Assembly: GCF_001667735.1 (NCBI RefSeq)
Contig: NZ_LZJN01000169.1
Span: 1-63,052, forward strand
DNA length: 63,052 bases
From: Mycobacterium sp. E183
GTDB lineage: Bacteria > Actinomycetota > Actinomycetes > Mycobacteriales > Mycobacteriaceae
Direction of reading: 5' to 3'
This document shows, piece after piece, positions 1 to 7,434 of the stretch (the first letter of the stretch is position 1; each line of letters starts with the position of its first letter). Under the pieces are notes generated by a model. The model was not told the origin of the DNA. It was given only the letters and a program-made list of their open reading frames with translations, and made no database searches. The position numbers and the translations under genes were made by a program.

Positions 1-274
1 GGTCCTGTTCGTGCGGGCGGGCGACCTGCACCTGCGACCGGGCGCTGGCGGTATCGTCGTCGACGTCGACCCGGGAGACCCCCGTCAGGTGCAATCCGCG
101 CGGGGCGTCCCGGAACATCTTCCCGATTCCCTCGTAGCCGGCGAAGACCCTTCCGTAGACCAGGAATTCGGCGTCGGGGGTGAACAGGTCCAGGCATTCG
201 TCGATCTCGTTGGCGTCGAGGGCCAGGGCGTAGCCGGCGAGCAGCTCGCGAATCGCGGCCCGGTCATGCGTCAT
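1..274 (-). CDS. SnoaL/NTF2-like protein, 3' end cut by window edge
   Basis: Partial gene, open to the left edge. Reading from the ATG at 274, the product starts MTHDRAAIRELLAGYALALD and continues with an aspartate-rich stretch (LDLFTPDAEF), which is the usual start of an NTF2-fold SnoaL-like protein with an N-terminal helix followed by the first strands of the cone. Such proteins are small hydrolases, isomerases or ligand-binding proteins, so the exact reaction cannot be named. It overlaps the end of the aldolase gene by 11 bases and so looks translationally coupled as the last visible gene of a six-gene operon. The C-terminal half lies outside the window. Confidence 0.75.
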   Translation of the reverse strand, partial: MTHDRAAIRELLAGYALALDANEIDECLDLFTPDAEFLVYGRVFAGYEGIGKMFRDAPRGLHLTGVSRVDVDDDTASARSQVQVARPHEQD

Positions 275-1034
275 GCTTCGCCTCCCGCAGGTGCTCGGCG
301 GCGCCGCGGCGCAGGGCGTGCGATTCGGCCGTCAGCGTAATCATCGACAGCCCCAGCTTCGCCATGGCCCGGCCCGTCGTGCCGTCCCCGGCGTGGATGC
401 CGGTCACCAGCCCGGCCGCGGTGGCCGCGCGGTGGGTTCGCACGATGGCGTCCAGGACGGCCGGATGCCTGGTCGCGCCAACGACATCCACGCCCAGCGA
501 GAGCGCCAGATCGGCGGGCCCGACGTAGAGCCCGGCGAGCCCGTCGACGGCGCAGATCTCCTCGAGGCCGGACAGCGCCGAGGCGGTCTCGACCATGGCG
601 AACACGCTGACCCGGGATTCCAGCGCGGCGGTGTCGCGGCCCAGGCTGGCGCGCAGCGGGCCGAAGCTGCGGATGCCCGCGGGCTGGTAGCGGGTGGCTG
701 CCACGGCAGCGGCGGCCTGGTCCGCCGACTCGACCATCGCGATGACGACGGCATCCGCGCCGGCGTCCAGCACGCGGCCGATCGGCGCCGCGTCGGCGTT
801 GGGCAGCCGCACCACAGTGCCGATGGGCAGGTGTTCGATCCGGCGCAGCATGCCGGCGATGTCGGCGTCGTCGAGGTAGCCGTGCTGGGCGTCGAAACCC
901 ACGTAATCGTAGCCGGCGCCGGCGAATTCCTCCGGGCCGAGCAGTGTGGGACCGGTGATCCAGCCACCCCAGATCGGGCCGCCCCGGTGCAGCGCCCGCT
1001 GCAACGCGCTCCGCGAGTCGTCGGTCACGCTCAC
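264..1034 (-). CDS. HpcH/HpaI family aldolase
   Basis: 256-residue class II aldolase of the HpcH/HpaI (2,4-dihydroxyhept-2-enedioate aldolase/citrate lyase) family, which makes or cleaves C-C bonds of 2-oxo-4-hydroxy acids to give pyruvate or a similar keto acid. The (beta/alpha)8 barrel landmarks are present: FDAQHGYLD with the base His, VVRLP with the substrate Arg, the metal-binding Glu in FAMVETA and the metal-binding Asp in LYVGPADLALS. Its start overlaps the stop of the upstream dehydrogenase by 4 bases, so it is an operon member. The context (P450, dehydrogenase, CoA-transferase nearby) suggests the retro-aldol step of a catabolic route. The substrate is unknown. Confidence 0.85.
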   Translation of the reverse strand: MSVTDDSRSALQRALHRGGPIWGGWITGPTLLGPEEFAGAGYDYVGFDAQHGYLDDADIAGMLRRIEHLPIGTVVRLPNADAAPIGRVLDAGADAVVIAMVESADQAAAAVAATRYQPAGIRSFGPLRASLGRDTAALESRVSVFAMVETASALSGLEEICAVDGLAGLYVGPADLALSLGVDVVGATRHPAVLDAIVRTHRAATAAGLVTGIHAGDGTTGRAMAKLGLSMITLTAESHALRRGAAEHLREAKHDA

Positions 1035-1999
1035 TCTCCGATCGCGATCTTGACGCGCTCGGGGACGGGGCGGCAGGCCAACTCGAAGGCGCCCTGCACG
1101 TCGTCCACGCCGAACGTGTGCGTCAGATAGGTGGCGAGCAGTCCGGCGTGTTCGGCGGCGAACTTACCGGCCAGCTCGAGCACCCGCCTCCGGTCCAGTG
1201 TCACACCGGATTTCAGCGTCAGGTTGTTGCGCAGCATGGCGCGCATGTTGATCGGATAGGCGTCGTCGTCGGCGACACCGAAGTAGAACACCGTGCCACC
1301 GGGCGCGGTGGCCTCGATGGCGTGGCCGAGCGTTGCGACCTGGTGACCGACGGCCTCGATGACGACATCGGCGCGGTCACCGGCGGCGAGTTGGCTCGTC
1401 CACCGGTCGCTGGTGGCGCGCACCGGGTCGTCGACGCCGAATGCGGTTGCCACGCTTGACCGGTCGACGGGGTCGACCCCGGTGACGCGCCGGGCCCCTG
1501 CCGCCTTGGCGACGTAGGAGAACAGCAGGCCGATCGATCCCTGCCCGATGATCGCCACGTGCCTGCCGGCCAGATCCGGCAGCTGCTCGCACGCATAGAG
1601 GACGCACGCCAGCGGCTGCAGGCCGACCGCCTGCGCCGGAGTCAGTACCGGGTCATACGGAGCCAGGCCATCGCCGTTGCTGACCACGCGTTCCATCATG
1701 CCGTCGAACCCGGAGGCCCAGCCGACAACCCGGTCGCCGGGGCGGTGCGCGGGGTGCCGGCTGGCGATCACCTCGCCGGCGACTTCATGGATGGGGAAGC
1801 CGTCCTTTTCGGCCGCGCTGGTCCCGTCGTCGCCCGGGAGACGACCGCGGGCGCCGCGAAAGGCCGGCAGGTCGCTGCCGCACACGCCGGCCGCCATGAA
1901 CCGCAGCAGGACCTGGCCGTCGGCGAGGCACTCGGGAGTCTTCTCCGCGATCGCGGTCCGCTCGAACTGATAGGGGGCGATGATCCGGTAGGACCACAC
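1031..1999 (-). CDS. zinc-type alcohol dehydrogenase
   Basis: 322-residue medium-chain dehydrogenase/reductase. The N-terminal catalytic domain has the zinc ligands Cys in GVCGSD and the His-Glu pair in FPIHEVAGEV, and the Rossmann domain has GQGSIG followed by an acidic residue (VDPVD) that fits NAD. The four-cysteine structural zinc lobe is missing, which explains a length below the usual 340-380. The start is GTG, one base after the P450 stop, so the two are coupled. It probably oxidises a secondary alcohol, perhaps the product of the P450. This substrate link is inferred from position only. Confidence 0.85.
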   Translation of the reverse strand: MWSYRIIAPYQFERTAIAEKTPECLADGQVLLRFMAAGVCGSDLPAFRGARGRLPGDDGTSAAEKDGFPIHEVAGEVIASRHPAHRPGDRVVGWASGFDGMMERVVSNGDGLAPYDPVLTPAQAVGLQPLACVLYACEQLPDLAGRHVAIIGQGSIGLLFSYVAKAAGARRVTGVDPVDRSSVATAFGVDDPVRATSDRWTSQLAAGDRADVVIEAVGHQVATLGHAIEATAPGGTVFYFGVADDDAYPINMRAMLRNNLTLKSGVTLDRRRVLELAGKFAAEHAGLLATYLTHTFGVDDVQGAFELACRPVPERVKIAIGE

Positions 2000-2000
2000 G

Positions 2001-3242
2001 TCAGACCTCCACCGGGATGTTGTTCCAACCCCACTGGAAGCTCGACGGCAACCGCCTGGCGGTGTCCGCCTGGATCTCGAACTCAGGAACCCGCCGCAGC
2101 CATTCCTGCAGCAGCACAGCGACCTCCAGCCGGGCGAGGTGGTAGCCGATGCAAAAGTGCTGGCCGCGGCCGAAGGCCAGCGAGCGGCGGATGGGCCGGT
2201 CCCAGATGAATTCGTCGGGCTCTGGATATTCGCGTTCGTCGCGGTTGGCGGAGGCGAGCAGCGTGATCACCCGCTGCCCGGGCCGAATGGTTTCGCCGTG
2301 GATGGTGAAGGGCTTGCGCGCGGTTCGGGCGAACCATTGCGCCGGCGCGCAAAACCGGATCATCTCCTCGCGGGCGACGGGCACGTTGTTGTCGGGGTCG
2401 GCACGCACCGCGGCCAGCTGGTCGGGCCGCTGGACGAGCTCCCATAGCCCGTGGGCGACGATCTTGGGCACCGTCTCGGTGCCACCGATGAAGATGCAGA
2501 GCATCTGGGTGGCGACTTCCACGTCGTCGAGCGGGCTGCCGTCGGGCAGGCGGTAGCCGAGCAGGCCGTCGAGGACGGCGAGCGGCTCGCCGGACTGGTC
2601 GGCTCGACGGCGCCGCACCGCGGGCAGCAGGTATTCGAAATAGTTGGGCCGCGCCTCGGCGGTGTCCACCCCGACACCGGGCTCGGCCAGGCTGCCTGCA
2701 TTGACGGCGGCCAGCACCTCTGGCGCGAGGTCCGTTGAGATGCCGAGCAATTCGCATACGACGGACGCCACGACAATGCCGCCGTAGTCCTGGGTCAGAT
2801 CGAACGAACCGCGTGGCAACAGTTCGTCGAGCCGGTCGTTGGCCAGCCGCCGGATCCGCGCCTCCCAGCCCGCGACCGACCTGGGGCGCAGCGGCTGGGA
2901 GTGTGCGCGCCGGATCTCCGCGTACAGGTCCGTGTCGAACACCGCGTGGAACGGCAGCGGATGCAACGGCGGGTCGTCGACCGGGCCGGTGTTGTGCTTG
3001 GCCAGGACGGAGGCCGCCGGCAGGGTGCCTTCCGACGCGACGAACGTACCGTCGTTGACCTCCAGCACCTGCCAGATGTCCTCGAAGCGCGATAGCGCGA
3101 AGGTGTCCCATTGCGGCATGTAGTAGACGGGATGGTGGTCGCGCAGGATTCGGTAGTACGGCAGCGGATTCGCCATCACCCGCGCGTCGAAGGGGTCGTA
3201 GGCGAAGTCGGTGAAGTCCAGGGCCGCTGGCTGCCCCGTCAC
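2001..3242 (-). CDS. cytochrome P450
   Basis: 413-residue soluble bacterial P450. Visible landmarks are the I-helix oxygen-binding segment FIGGTETVPK (about residue 250), the K-helix ExxR in EEMIRF, and the heme loop FGRGQHFCIG with Cys364 as thiolate ligand. The GTG start at 3242 overlaps the stop of the NIPSNAP-like gene as GTGA. A longer upstream reading would extend into that gene and is rejected. No ferredoxin or ferredoxin reductase gene is adjacent, so electrons must come from elsewhere. It is likely the hydroxylating enzyme that opens the pathway encoded by this operon. I could not assign a CYP family. Confidence 0.9.
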   Translation of the reverse strand: MTGQPAALDFTDFAYDPFDARVMANPLPYYRILRDHHPVYYMPQWDTFALSRFEDIWQVLEVNDGTFVASEGTLPAASVLAKHNTGPVDDPPLHPLPFHAVFDTDLYAEIRRAHSQPLRPRSVAGWEARIRRLANDRLDELLPRGSFDLTQDYGGIVVASVVCELLGISTDLAPEVLAAVNAGSLAEPGVGVDTAEARPNYFEYLLPAVRRRRADQSGEPLAVLDGLLGYRLPDGSPLDDVEVATQMLCIFIGGTETVPKIVAHGLWELVQRPDQLAAVRADPDNNVPVAREEMIRFCAPAQWFARTARKPFTIHGETIRPGQRVITLLASANRDEREYPEPDEFIWDRPIRRSLAFGRGQHFCIGYHLARLEVAVLLQEWLRRVPEFEIQADTARRLPSSFQWGWNNIPVEV

Positions 3243-3943
3243 TGCAGCGGTGAGGGCGGTAGGGCCTGCAGGATCGAGTCCTCCCAGCCCTCGCGTAGGG
3301 CGGGCGCCACGCTCATCCAGGTGACGATCTCGGCGGGCGGGCTGTCCTTCCACGAAGGGTAGTGGTTGGCGAAGCATTCCCAGCCGCCGTCCAACGCCCA
3401 GTAGTGGATCACCTCGTTGTAGCGGAAGGTCGTGGTGAACGAGCCCAGCCAGCGCTTGCCGGTGCGTTCCGACCAAGGGACGTAGAGGCGCTCGAGTTCA
3501 CGGATGTAATCGTCTTGACGCCCCGGCTTGGTTTGCATGATCTCCTGAATCACCAGCGGCGCAGCGAAATTGGCCTCACGCAGTTGGGCGAGGGTCTTGT
3601 TGCTGGGCCCGGGGTACATGATTCGGCCCTCGCCGGCGGCGCCGATGTCGGCCAGGAAGGCCGACCATTTGCCCGCCGCGGCCTCGTGGCTGCCGCCGCG
3701 TGCCTGGGCGGCCCCGATCCGCGCGTAGTCGTCGAACCCGTCGATCTCCCAGATGATCGTGACCTGCGGCCAGTGGCCGTTGTAGGGCGTGGTCTCCCAG
3801 ATCGCGAACAGGCGCGCGCCGAGCTCGACCATCATCGGCCGGTAGGTGTCGGAGAAGACCTCGGTGAAGTGGTCGGCGCGGCCGGTGCCCAGCGAAATGG
3901 TCTCGTGCAGGTAGAGCAGTGTGTGGCGAAAGTACTTCTTCAT
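3239..3943 (-). CDS. NIPSNAP-like protein
   Basis: 234 residues. The protein consists of two similar halves of a dimeric alpha/beta-barrel fold: a first half with a long helix and WPQVTIIWEIDGFDDYA, and a second half beginning near IQEIMQTKPGRQDDYIRELE and ending with a Trp-rich strand (WECFANHYPSW). This pattern is typical of NIPSNAP proteins, small cytoplasmic proteins of unclear function that often sit in catabolic operons. The start ATG at 3943 overlaps the upstream stop as ATGA and the end overlaps the P450 start, so it is coupled on both sides. Function is not known. A role with the P450 or as a substrate-handling protein is a guess. Confidence 0.7.
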   Translation of the reverse strand: MKKYFRHTLLYLHETISLGTGRADHFTEVFSDTYRPMMVELGARLFAIWETTPYNGHWPQVTIIWEIDGFDDYARIGAAQARGGSHEAAAGKWSAFLADIGAAGEGRIMYPGPSNKTLAQLREANFAAPLVIQEIMQTKPGRQDDYIRELERLYVPWSERTGKRWLGSFTTTFRYNEVIHYWALDGGWECFANHYPSWKDSPPAEIVTWMSVAPALREGWEDSILQALPPSPLQ

Positions 3944-4533
3944 CAGTCGAGCCGGACCAACCCCGAGTCGCCGCGACCACAGGTTGCCAAGTCGCAGAGT
4001 AGCGTCTCGGTGGAATAGACCGTGGGGCAATCGATTCCGGCCGCCGCCAGCGCGTGGCCCTTGAATCTGAGCGCGGCCGCGCTGAGCCGGTACTGCGCAC
4101 GGGCCACCCCGCGATCGACGCGCAGTGGCCATCCGGTCGGCGCCTGGCCCCACAACGCGACTTCGGTCATCCGGTCGTCCAGCGACTCCAGCACCTGTTC
4201 GCGCACCCGCGCGTCCGCCGCGAACGCCTCGGCGCTGACCGCCAGGCTCTCACTCGTCGCGGCCGGGTCCCTGGTGGCGAAGTACTCCTCCACGTCCAGC
4301 GCCTGCACGCCGAGAATCCGCAGTGATCGGGTGTCGCTGCCATCCGGCAGTAGCACGGTTACCCGCCAACCGGCCATCGCCCGGTCATAGAGCCACCCGC
4401 CGGCCGATTGGACGACGTCGCGGGCACTCGCCGCGATGACGTCGAGCCGATAGCGCAGACAATCGCCGTCCGCGCGGCCGCGGGCGGCCTTGACCCGGCC
4501 GCCATGGCTGATGTCGAACGTGGACGTGACCAT
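3943..4533 (-). CDS. hypothetical protein, first gene of P450 operon
   Basis: 196 residues that I do not recognise. No signal peptide, membrane segment or known catalytic motif is visible. The middle has a hydrophobic-charged alternation (YRLDVIAASARDVVQSAGGW, then WRVTVLLPDG) that suggests a mixed alpha/beta fold, and two cysteines lie close together near the C-terminus (LLCDLATC). GC at third positions is as high as in the neighbours, supporting real coding. It is the promoter-proximal gene: the repeated 26-base motif lies about 90 bases upstream, and its stop overlaps the next gene by 4 bases. Confidence 0.6.
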   Translation of the reverse strand: MVTSTFDISHGGRVKAARGRADGDCLRYRLDVIAASARDVVQSAGGWLYDRAMAGWRVTVLLPDGSDTRSLRILGVQALDVEEYFATRDPAATSESLAVSAEAFAADARVREQVLESLDDRMTEVALWGQAPTGWPLRVDRGVARAQYRLSAAALRFKGHALAAAGIDCPTVYSTETLLCDLATCGRGDSGLVRLD

Positions 4534-4624
4534 TCAATCCGTTCCTCACCGCCGCACCGAAACTGGCGCTTACCGCAACGCTTGTCCTGGGCTGGGGCCG
4601 CCTCACGCGGCTCACCGGACAGCG

Positions 4625-4650
4625 TGACACTTGGGAGCAAATTTGTAAAG
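4625..4650. promoter_or_regulatory. regulon motif, copy A
   Basis: TGACACTT, nine variable bases, then TTTGTAAAG, preceded by CAGCG. It lies in the gap between the CoA-transferase stop and the start of the six-gene P450 operon. The ends TGACA and TGTAA form an imperfect inverted repeat, as expected for a TetR-type operator. The same string occurs at 16388 and 16976. Regulator not proven. Confidence 0.6.
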
Positions 4651-4663
4651 GCGCGACCGGTGG

Positions 4664-5833
4664 TCACGAGTCGCGTCGCGCCTTGAGTTCGGCCAGCACT
4701 TCCTCGGTATGCTGCCCGAGTTCCGGTGCCGCAGAACGCGGTGTCCAGGGTGTGCCGTGGAAATCGGCCGGGGTGGCCACCATCGCGACGCCGGCTTCCC
4801 CGTCCGGCACGTCGACGATGCCGCCGGCGGCGTGGAACTGCTCGTCGGCGACGACGTCCTCGAGGGCGTTCACCGGTGACCAGAAGAAGTCTGGTTCGGC
4901 CGCGAAGACGTGCGCCCATTCGTCGAGGGTCCGGGTGGCGAAGATGGCGTCCAACTCGGCGATCAATTCCGCCGCGTTGAAGAACCGCGCGTAGGCGTCT
5001 ATGAACCGGGGATCCTCCAGCCATTCCGGATGGCCGACGGCGCGACAGAGCGGCGGCCAGTGCCGGTCGACGTCGAGCCCGACGATCCAGAACCGCCGCC
5101 CGTCGGCGGTCGCATAGTTGTTCATGCAGGGGTTGCCCATCGATTCCCGCTGCCCGATCGCGATCGGCTGGCCGGTCAGCAGGTAGGTGTTCAGGTCGAA
5201 GCTGACGGTGTAGGCGCCCTGGCGGTACAGCGAGGTGGTCACCAGCTGGCCGGTCCCGGTGCGCTGCCGCGCCACCAGCGCCGCGCAGATCGCCGCTGCC
5301 AGCGTCATGCCGGCCGAGTGATCTCCCATGCCGCCGCGCTGGAACGGCGGGGTGTCACCGGGGCGGGTCAGAAGGTGTGCCACGCCGGCGCGCGACCAGA
5401 AGGCCGCCACGTCGTAGGCGGCGCGGTCGGCGTCGGGCCCGGTTTCGCCGTAGCCGGTGATCAGGCCGTAGACCAGGCGGGGGTTGTGGGTCGCCACCGA
5501 TTCGAAGTCCAGCCCCAGGCGTCGTAACGCGCCGGGCCGCAGATTGGTGACGAAAACGTCGGCGTCCGCGAGCAATTCGAACGCGGTGTCGCGGTCCGCC
5601 TCCTCCGCGAGGTCCAACACGATGCTGCGCTTGGAGCGGTTGTCCATTTCGAACGGCGGGTTGACGCCGAGGTCGCAGCCCAGCATCCGGCCGAACAGCC
5701 GCCCGGGGTCACCGCTCGGTGGTTCGATCTTGACGACGTCGGCGCCCCAGTCGGCCAGGATGCCGCCGGCCGCCGGCCCGGCCACCCATACCCCGAGCTC
5801 GATGACCCTGACACCCTCCATCGGTCCCGCCAT
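4664..5833 (-). CDS. CaiB/BaiF family CoA-transferase
   Basis: 389-residue class III CoA-transferase, which moves CoA between acyl-CoA and a free carboxylic acid through a covalent Asp intermediate. The N-terminus (GVRVIELGVWVAGP, then LADWGADVVKIEPP) is diagnostic of the family, and the likely catalytic Asp lies in RGGMGDHSAGM. Length matches the family (about 390-400). I chose the ATG at 5833 because the conserved domain begins five residues later. The reading continues upstream to 6052 but without family sequence. It probably activates the acid substrate or an intermediate of the neighbouring pathway. It is transcribed in the same direction as the P450 operon but separated from it by about 130 bases. 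Confidence 0.88.
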   Translation of the reverse strand: MAGPMEGVRVIELGVWVAGPAAGGILADWGADVVKIEPPSGDPGRLFGRMLGCDLGVNPPFEMDNRSKRSIVLDLAEEADRDTAFELLADADVFVTNLRPGALRRLGLDFESVATHNPRLVYGLITGYGETGPDADRAAYDVAAFWSRAGVAHLLTRPGDTPPFQRGGMGDHSAGMTLAAAICAALVARQRTGTGQLVTTSLYRQGAYTVSFDLNTYLLTGQPIAIGQRESMGNPCMNNYATADGRRFWIVGLDVDRHWPPLCRAVGHPEWLEDPRFIDAYARFFNAAELIAELDAIFATRTLDEWAHVFAAEPDFFWSPVNALEDVVADEQFHAAGGIVDVPDGEAGVAMVATPADFHGTPWTPRSAAPELGQHTEEVLAELKARRDS

Positions 5834-5870
5834 GGCTGCGTTCCCACTCTCCGTTGTTCCAGCTGGGGCA

Positions 5871-5886
5871 CCCCCGCTCGCGGGGG
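5871..5886. repeat. GC-rich perfect hairpin repeat
   Basis: CCCCCGC-TC-GCGGGGG, a perfect inverted repeat, flanked by TGGGGCA and ACACGCC. I recall this type of hairpin as a dispersed intergenic element of mycobacteria. It lies about 40 bases upstream of the CoA-transferase start, so it would be in the 5' leader of that mRNA if the promoter is in the palindromes to its right. Confidence 0.55.
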
Positions 5887-5892
5887 ACACGC

Positions 5893-5936
5893 CAGCGTGA
5901 CGCTGCACCGTGAGTGCCACGCTAGCGTGACACCCG
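5893..5936. promoter_or_regulatory. divergent promoter region with two AGCGTG palindromes
   Basis: CAGCGTGACGCTG (5893-5905, arms CAGCGT/ACGCTG) and the perfect palindrome CACGCTAGCGTG (5918-5929) followed by ACACCC. The string AGCGTGACAC also begins regulon motif copies A and B. The right part TTTGTAAAG is not conserved here. The region separates the CoA-transferase from the DUF427 gene. Confidence 0.4.
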
Positions 5937-5966
5937 GTGGGGTTTGCGCGCGAATGAGAGGACACC

Positions 5967-6641
5967 ATGAGCCTGGTAGCCGGACGTGGTCCGCTCAGTA
6001 GTGATCCGGCCGGGCGGTTCTCGCCCCCGCTGCCCGACGACGTCGTTTTCATCGAGCCTCATCCGCGTCGCGTGCAGGCGTTCCAGGACGGGCGCGCGGT
6101 GATCGACACCGAAGGGGCGCTGCTGGTGCACCGGCGGGGGCGCCCGCTCAGCTACGTCTTCCGCGCCGAGGAGGTCAGCGACCTGCCCACCGAACCCGAG
6201 CCGGAGGCTCCGGGCTTCGTGCACGTGCCCTGGGGCGCCGTCGACACCTGGCTGGAAGAGGGCCGCGAACTCGTCCACTACCCGCCGAATCCCTACCACC
6301 GCGTGGACTGCCGCCCCACCCGGCGCCGCCTGCGCGTCTCGATCGCCGGCACGGTGCTGGCGGACACCGACGACACGGTGATCCTGTTCGAAACCTCGCT
6401 GGCGCCCAGGCTTTACGTCGATCCGGCGCACGTGCGCACCGACCTGCTGCGCCGGTCGGACACGGAGAGCTACTGCAATTACAAGGGATTCGCGACGTAC
6501 TGGTCAGCGGGCGACGTCGAGGATGTGGCGTGGAGCTACCCCGACCCGCCGCCGGAAAGCCTGCCCATCAAGGGGCTTTTCAGCTTCGACGCCGCACGCG
6601 TCGATGTGATCGCGGAGCTGCCGTCCAGCCTCCGTAGCTAG
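5967..6641 (+). CDS. DUF427 domain protein, tandem repeat
   Basis: 224 residues with two copies of the DUF427 domain. The first covers about residues 30-100 (VQAFQDGRAVIDTEGALLVHRRG...YVFRAEEV), the second about 120-215 (RLRVSIAGTVLADTDDTVILFE...YCNYKGFATYW). The second half keeps the usual Arg/Lys/Trp pattern in DTESYCNYKG and DVAWSYPDPP. DUF427 proteins are small cytoplasmic beta-rich proteins of unknown function, common in mycobacteria. The start is preceded by GAGAGGA. It is divergent from the CoA-transferase and shares its promoter region. A single-domain relative is at 44830-45210. Confidence 0.8.
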   Translation: MSLVAGRGPLSSDPAGRFSPPLPDDVVFIEPHPRRVQAFQDGRAVIDTEGALLVHRRGRPLSYVFRAEEVSDLPTEPEPEAPGFVHVPWGAVDTWLEEGRELVHYPPNPYHRVDCRPTRRRLRVSIAGTVLADTDDTVILFETSLAPRLYVDPAHVRTDLLRRSDTESYCNYKGFATYWSAGDVEDVAWSYPDPPPESLPIKGLFSFDAARVDVIAELPSSLRS

Positions 6642-6665
6642 GAGCGCCACGCACCGATTCAGCGG

Positions 6666-7301
6666 TCAACGCTTTGAGGTGCGTCGACTGTTCCGTTCCG
6701 TTCGAGATGCATCTGCGCGGGTCTGGATGCCGGCTAGCAGCATGTCGAGGGCGCGGTCGAAGTCCTCGGACATCGACGATCGCTGACTGGTCGATGCCAG
6801 GGCCGCCAGGTGGGGATGGCGATCCGCCGCCAGGCGTCCGATGCGGCCGGCGGCATCGATGTTGTCCTGCTCCGGGGCGCCCCCGGCCACCGGGCCGGCC
6901 AACTCCACTTGAGCGGCACCCATGATCAGGCTGAGCACTCCACGAAAGGCGGCCAACAGATCCTGGTCGGCAAGTCCGCCACGGACCAGTGCCGCGACGA
7001 GCTGTTCCGCTGGCGCGAAGCCCTCGTTCGAAACCGTGCGGCGGGTCAAGACGAGCGGGACAGCGTTACGGTGACGGCGCATTGATTCCCACACAGCGAT
7101 TGCGATGGATTTCACGTCGGCAAGCCACTCTTCGGACGTGGGAGGTAGCTTCACGTCGGCCAGCACCGCCTCGGCGACCAAGGCTTCGAGTTCCTCTCGG
7201 TCTCTGACGTAGTTGTAGAGCGTCATTGGTCCGGTGCCCAGCGCGCTGGCCAGCGAGCGCATGTTCAGTGCGTTCAGCCCGTCGCGATCGACGATCTCCA
7301 T
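6666..7301 (-). CDS. TetR family regulator, start codon unusual
   Basis: 211 residues from the first ATG, but the TetR helix-turn-helix (LASALGTGPMTLYNYVRDREEL) then begins too close to the N-terminus and half of helix 1 is lost. The same frame continues upstream through RARFTLAEVRAHA to an ATC codon at 7343-7341 that sits 6 bases after a perfect AGGAGG (7355-7350). No ATG, GTG or TTG lies in frame before the TAG near 7386. The true start is therefore probably ATC at 7343 (225 residues). The C-terminal domain should bind a ligand. It is divergent from the hydrolase and faces two palindromic operators, so it probably represses both directions. Confidence 0.8.
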   Translation of the reverse strand: MEIVDRDGLNALNMRSLASALGTGPMTLYNYVRDREELEALVAEAVLADVKLPPTSEEWLADVKSIAIAVWESMRRHRNAVPLVLTRRTVSNEGFAPAEQLVAALVRGGLADQDLLAAFRGVLSLIMGAAQVELAGPVAGGAPEQDNIDAAGRIGRLAADRHPHLAALASTSQRSSMSEDFDRALDMLLAGIQTRADASRTERNSRRTSKR

Positions 7302-7372
7302 TGCGTGGGCGCGGACTTCAGCGAGGGTGAATCGCGCTCGGATAGCTGACCTCCTGCTCGTTGCCGCTTGAC

Positions 7373-7387
7373 ACGTACAGCGTACCT
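7373..7387. promoter_or_regulatory. TetR operator 1
   Basis: ACGTAC-AGC-GTACCT, an inverted repeat with one mismatch, 28 bases from its twin at 7401. It lies immediately upstream of the TetR ribosome binding site, suited to autorepression. Confidence 0.6.
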
Positions 7388-7400
7388 AAAGTACACCATT

Positions 7401-7415
7401 ACGTACAGCGTACGT
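7401..7415. promoter_or_regulatory. TetR operator 2
   Basis: ACGTAC-AGC-GTACGT, with perfect arms around a three-base centre. It lies 19 bases before the hydrolase start. With the first site it brackets the divergent promoter region. Confidence 0.65.
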
Positions 7416-7434
7416 ATCTATCGAGGACGATTTC

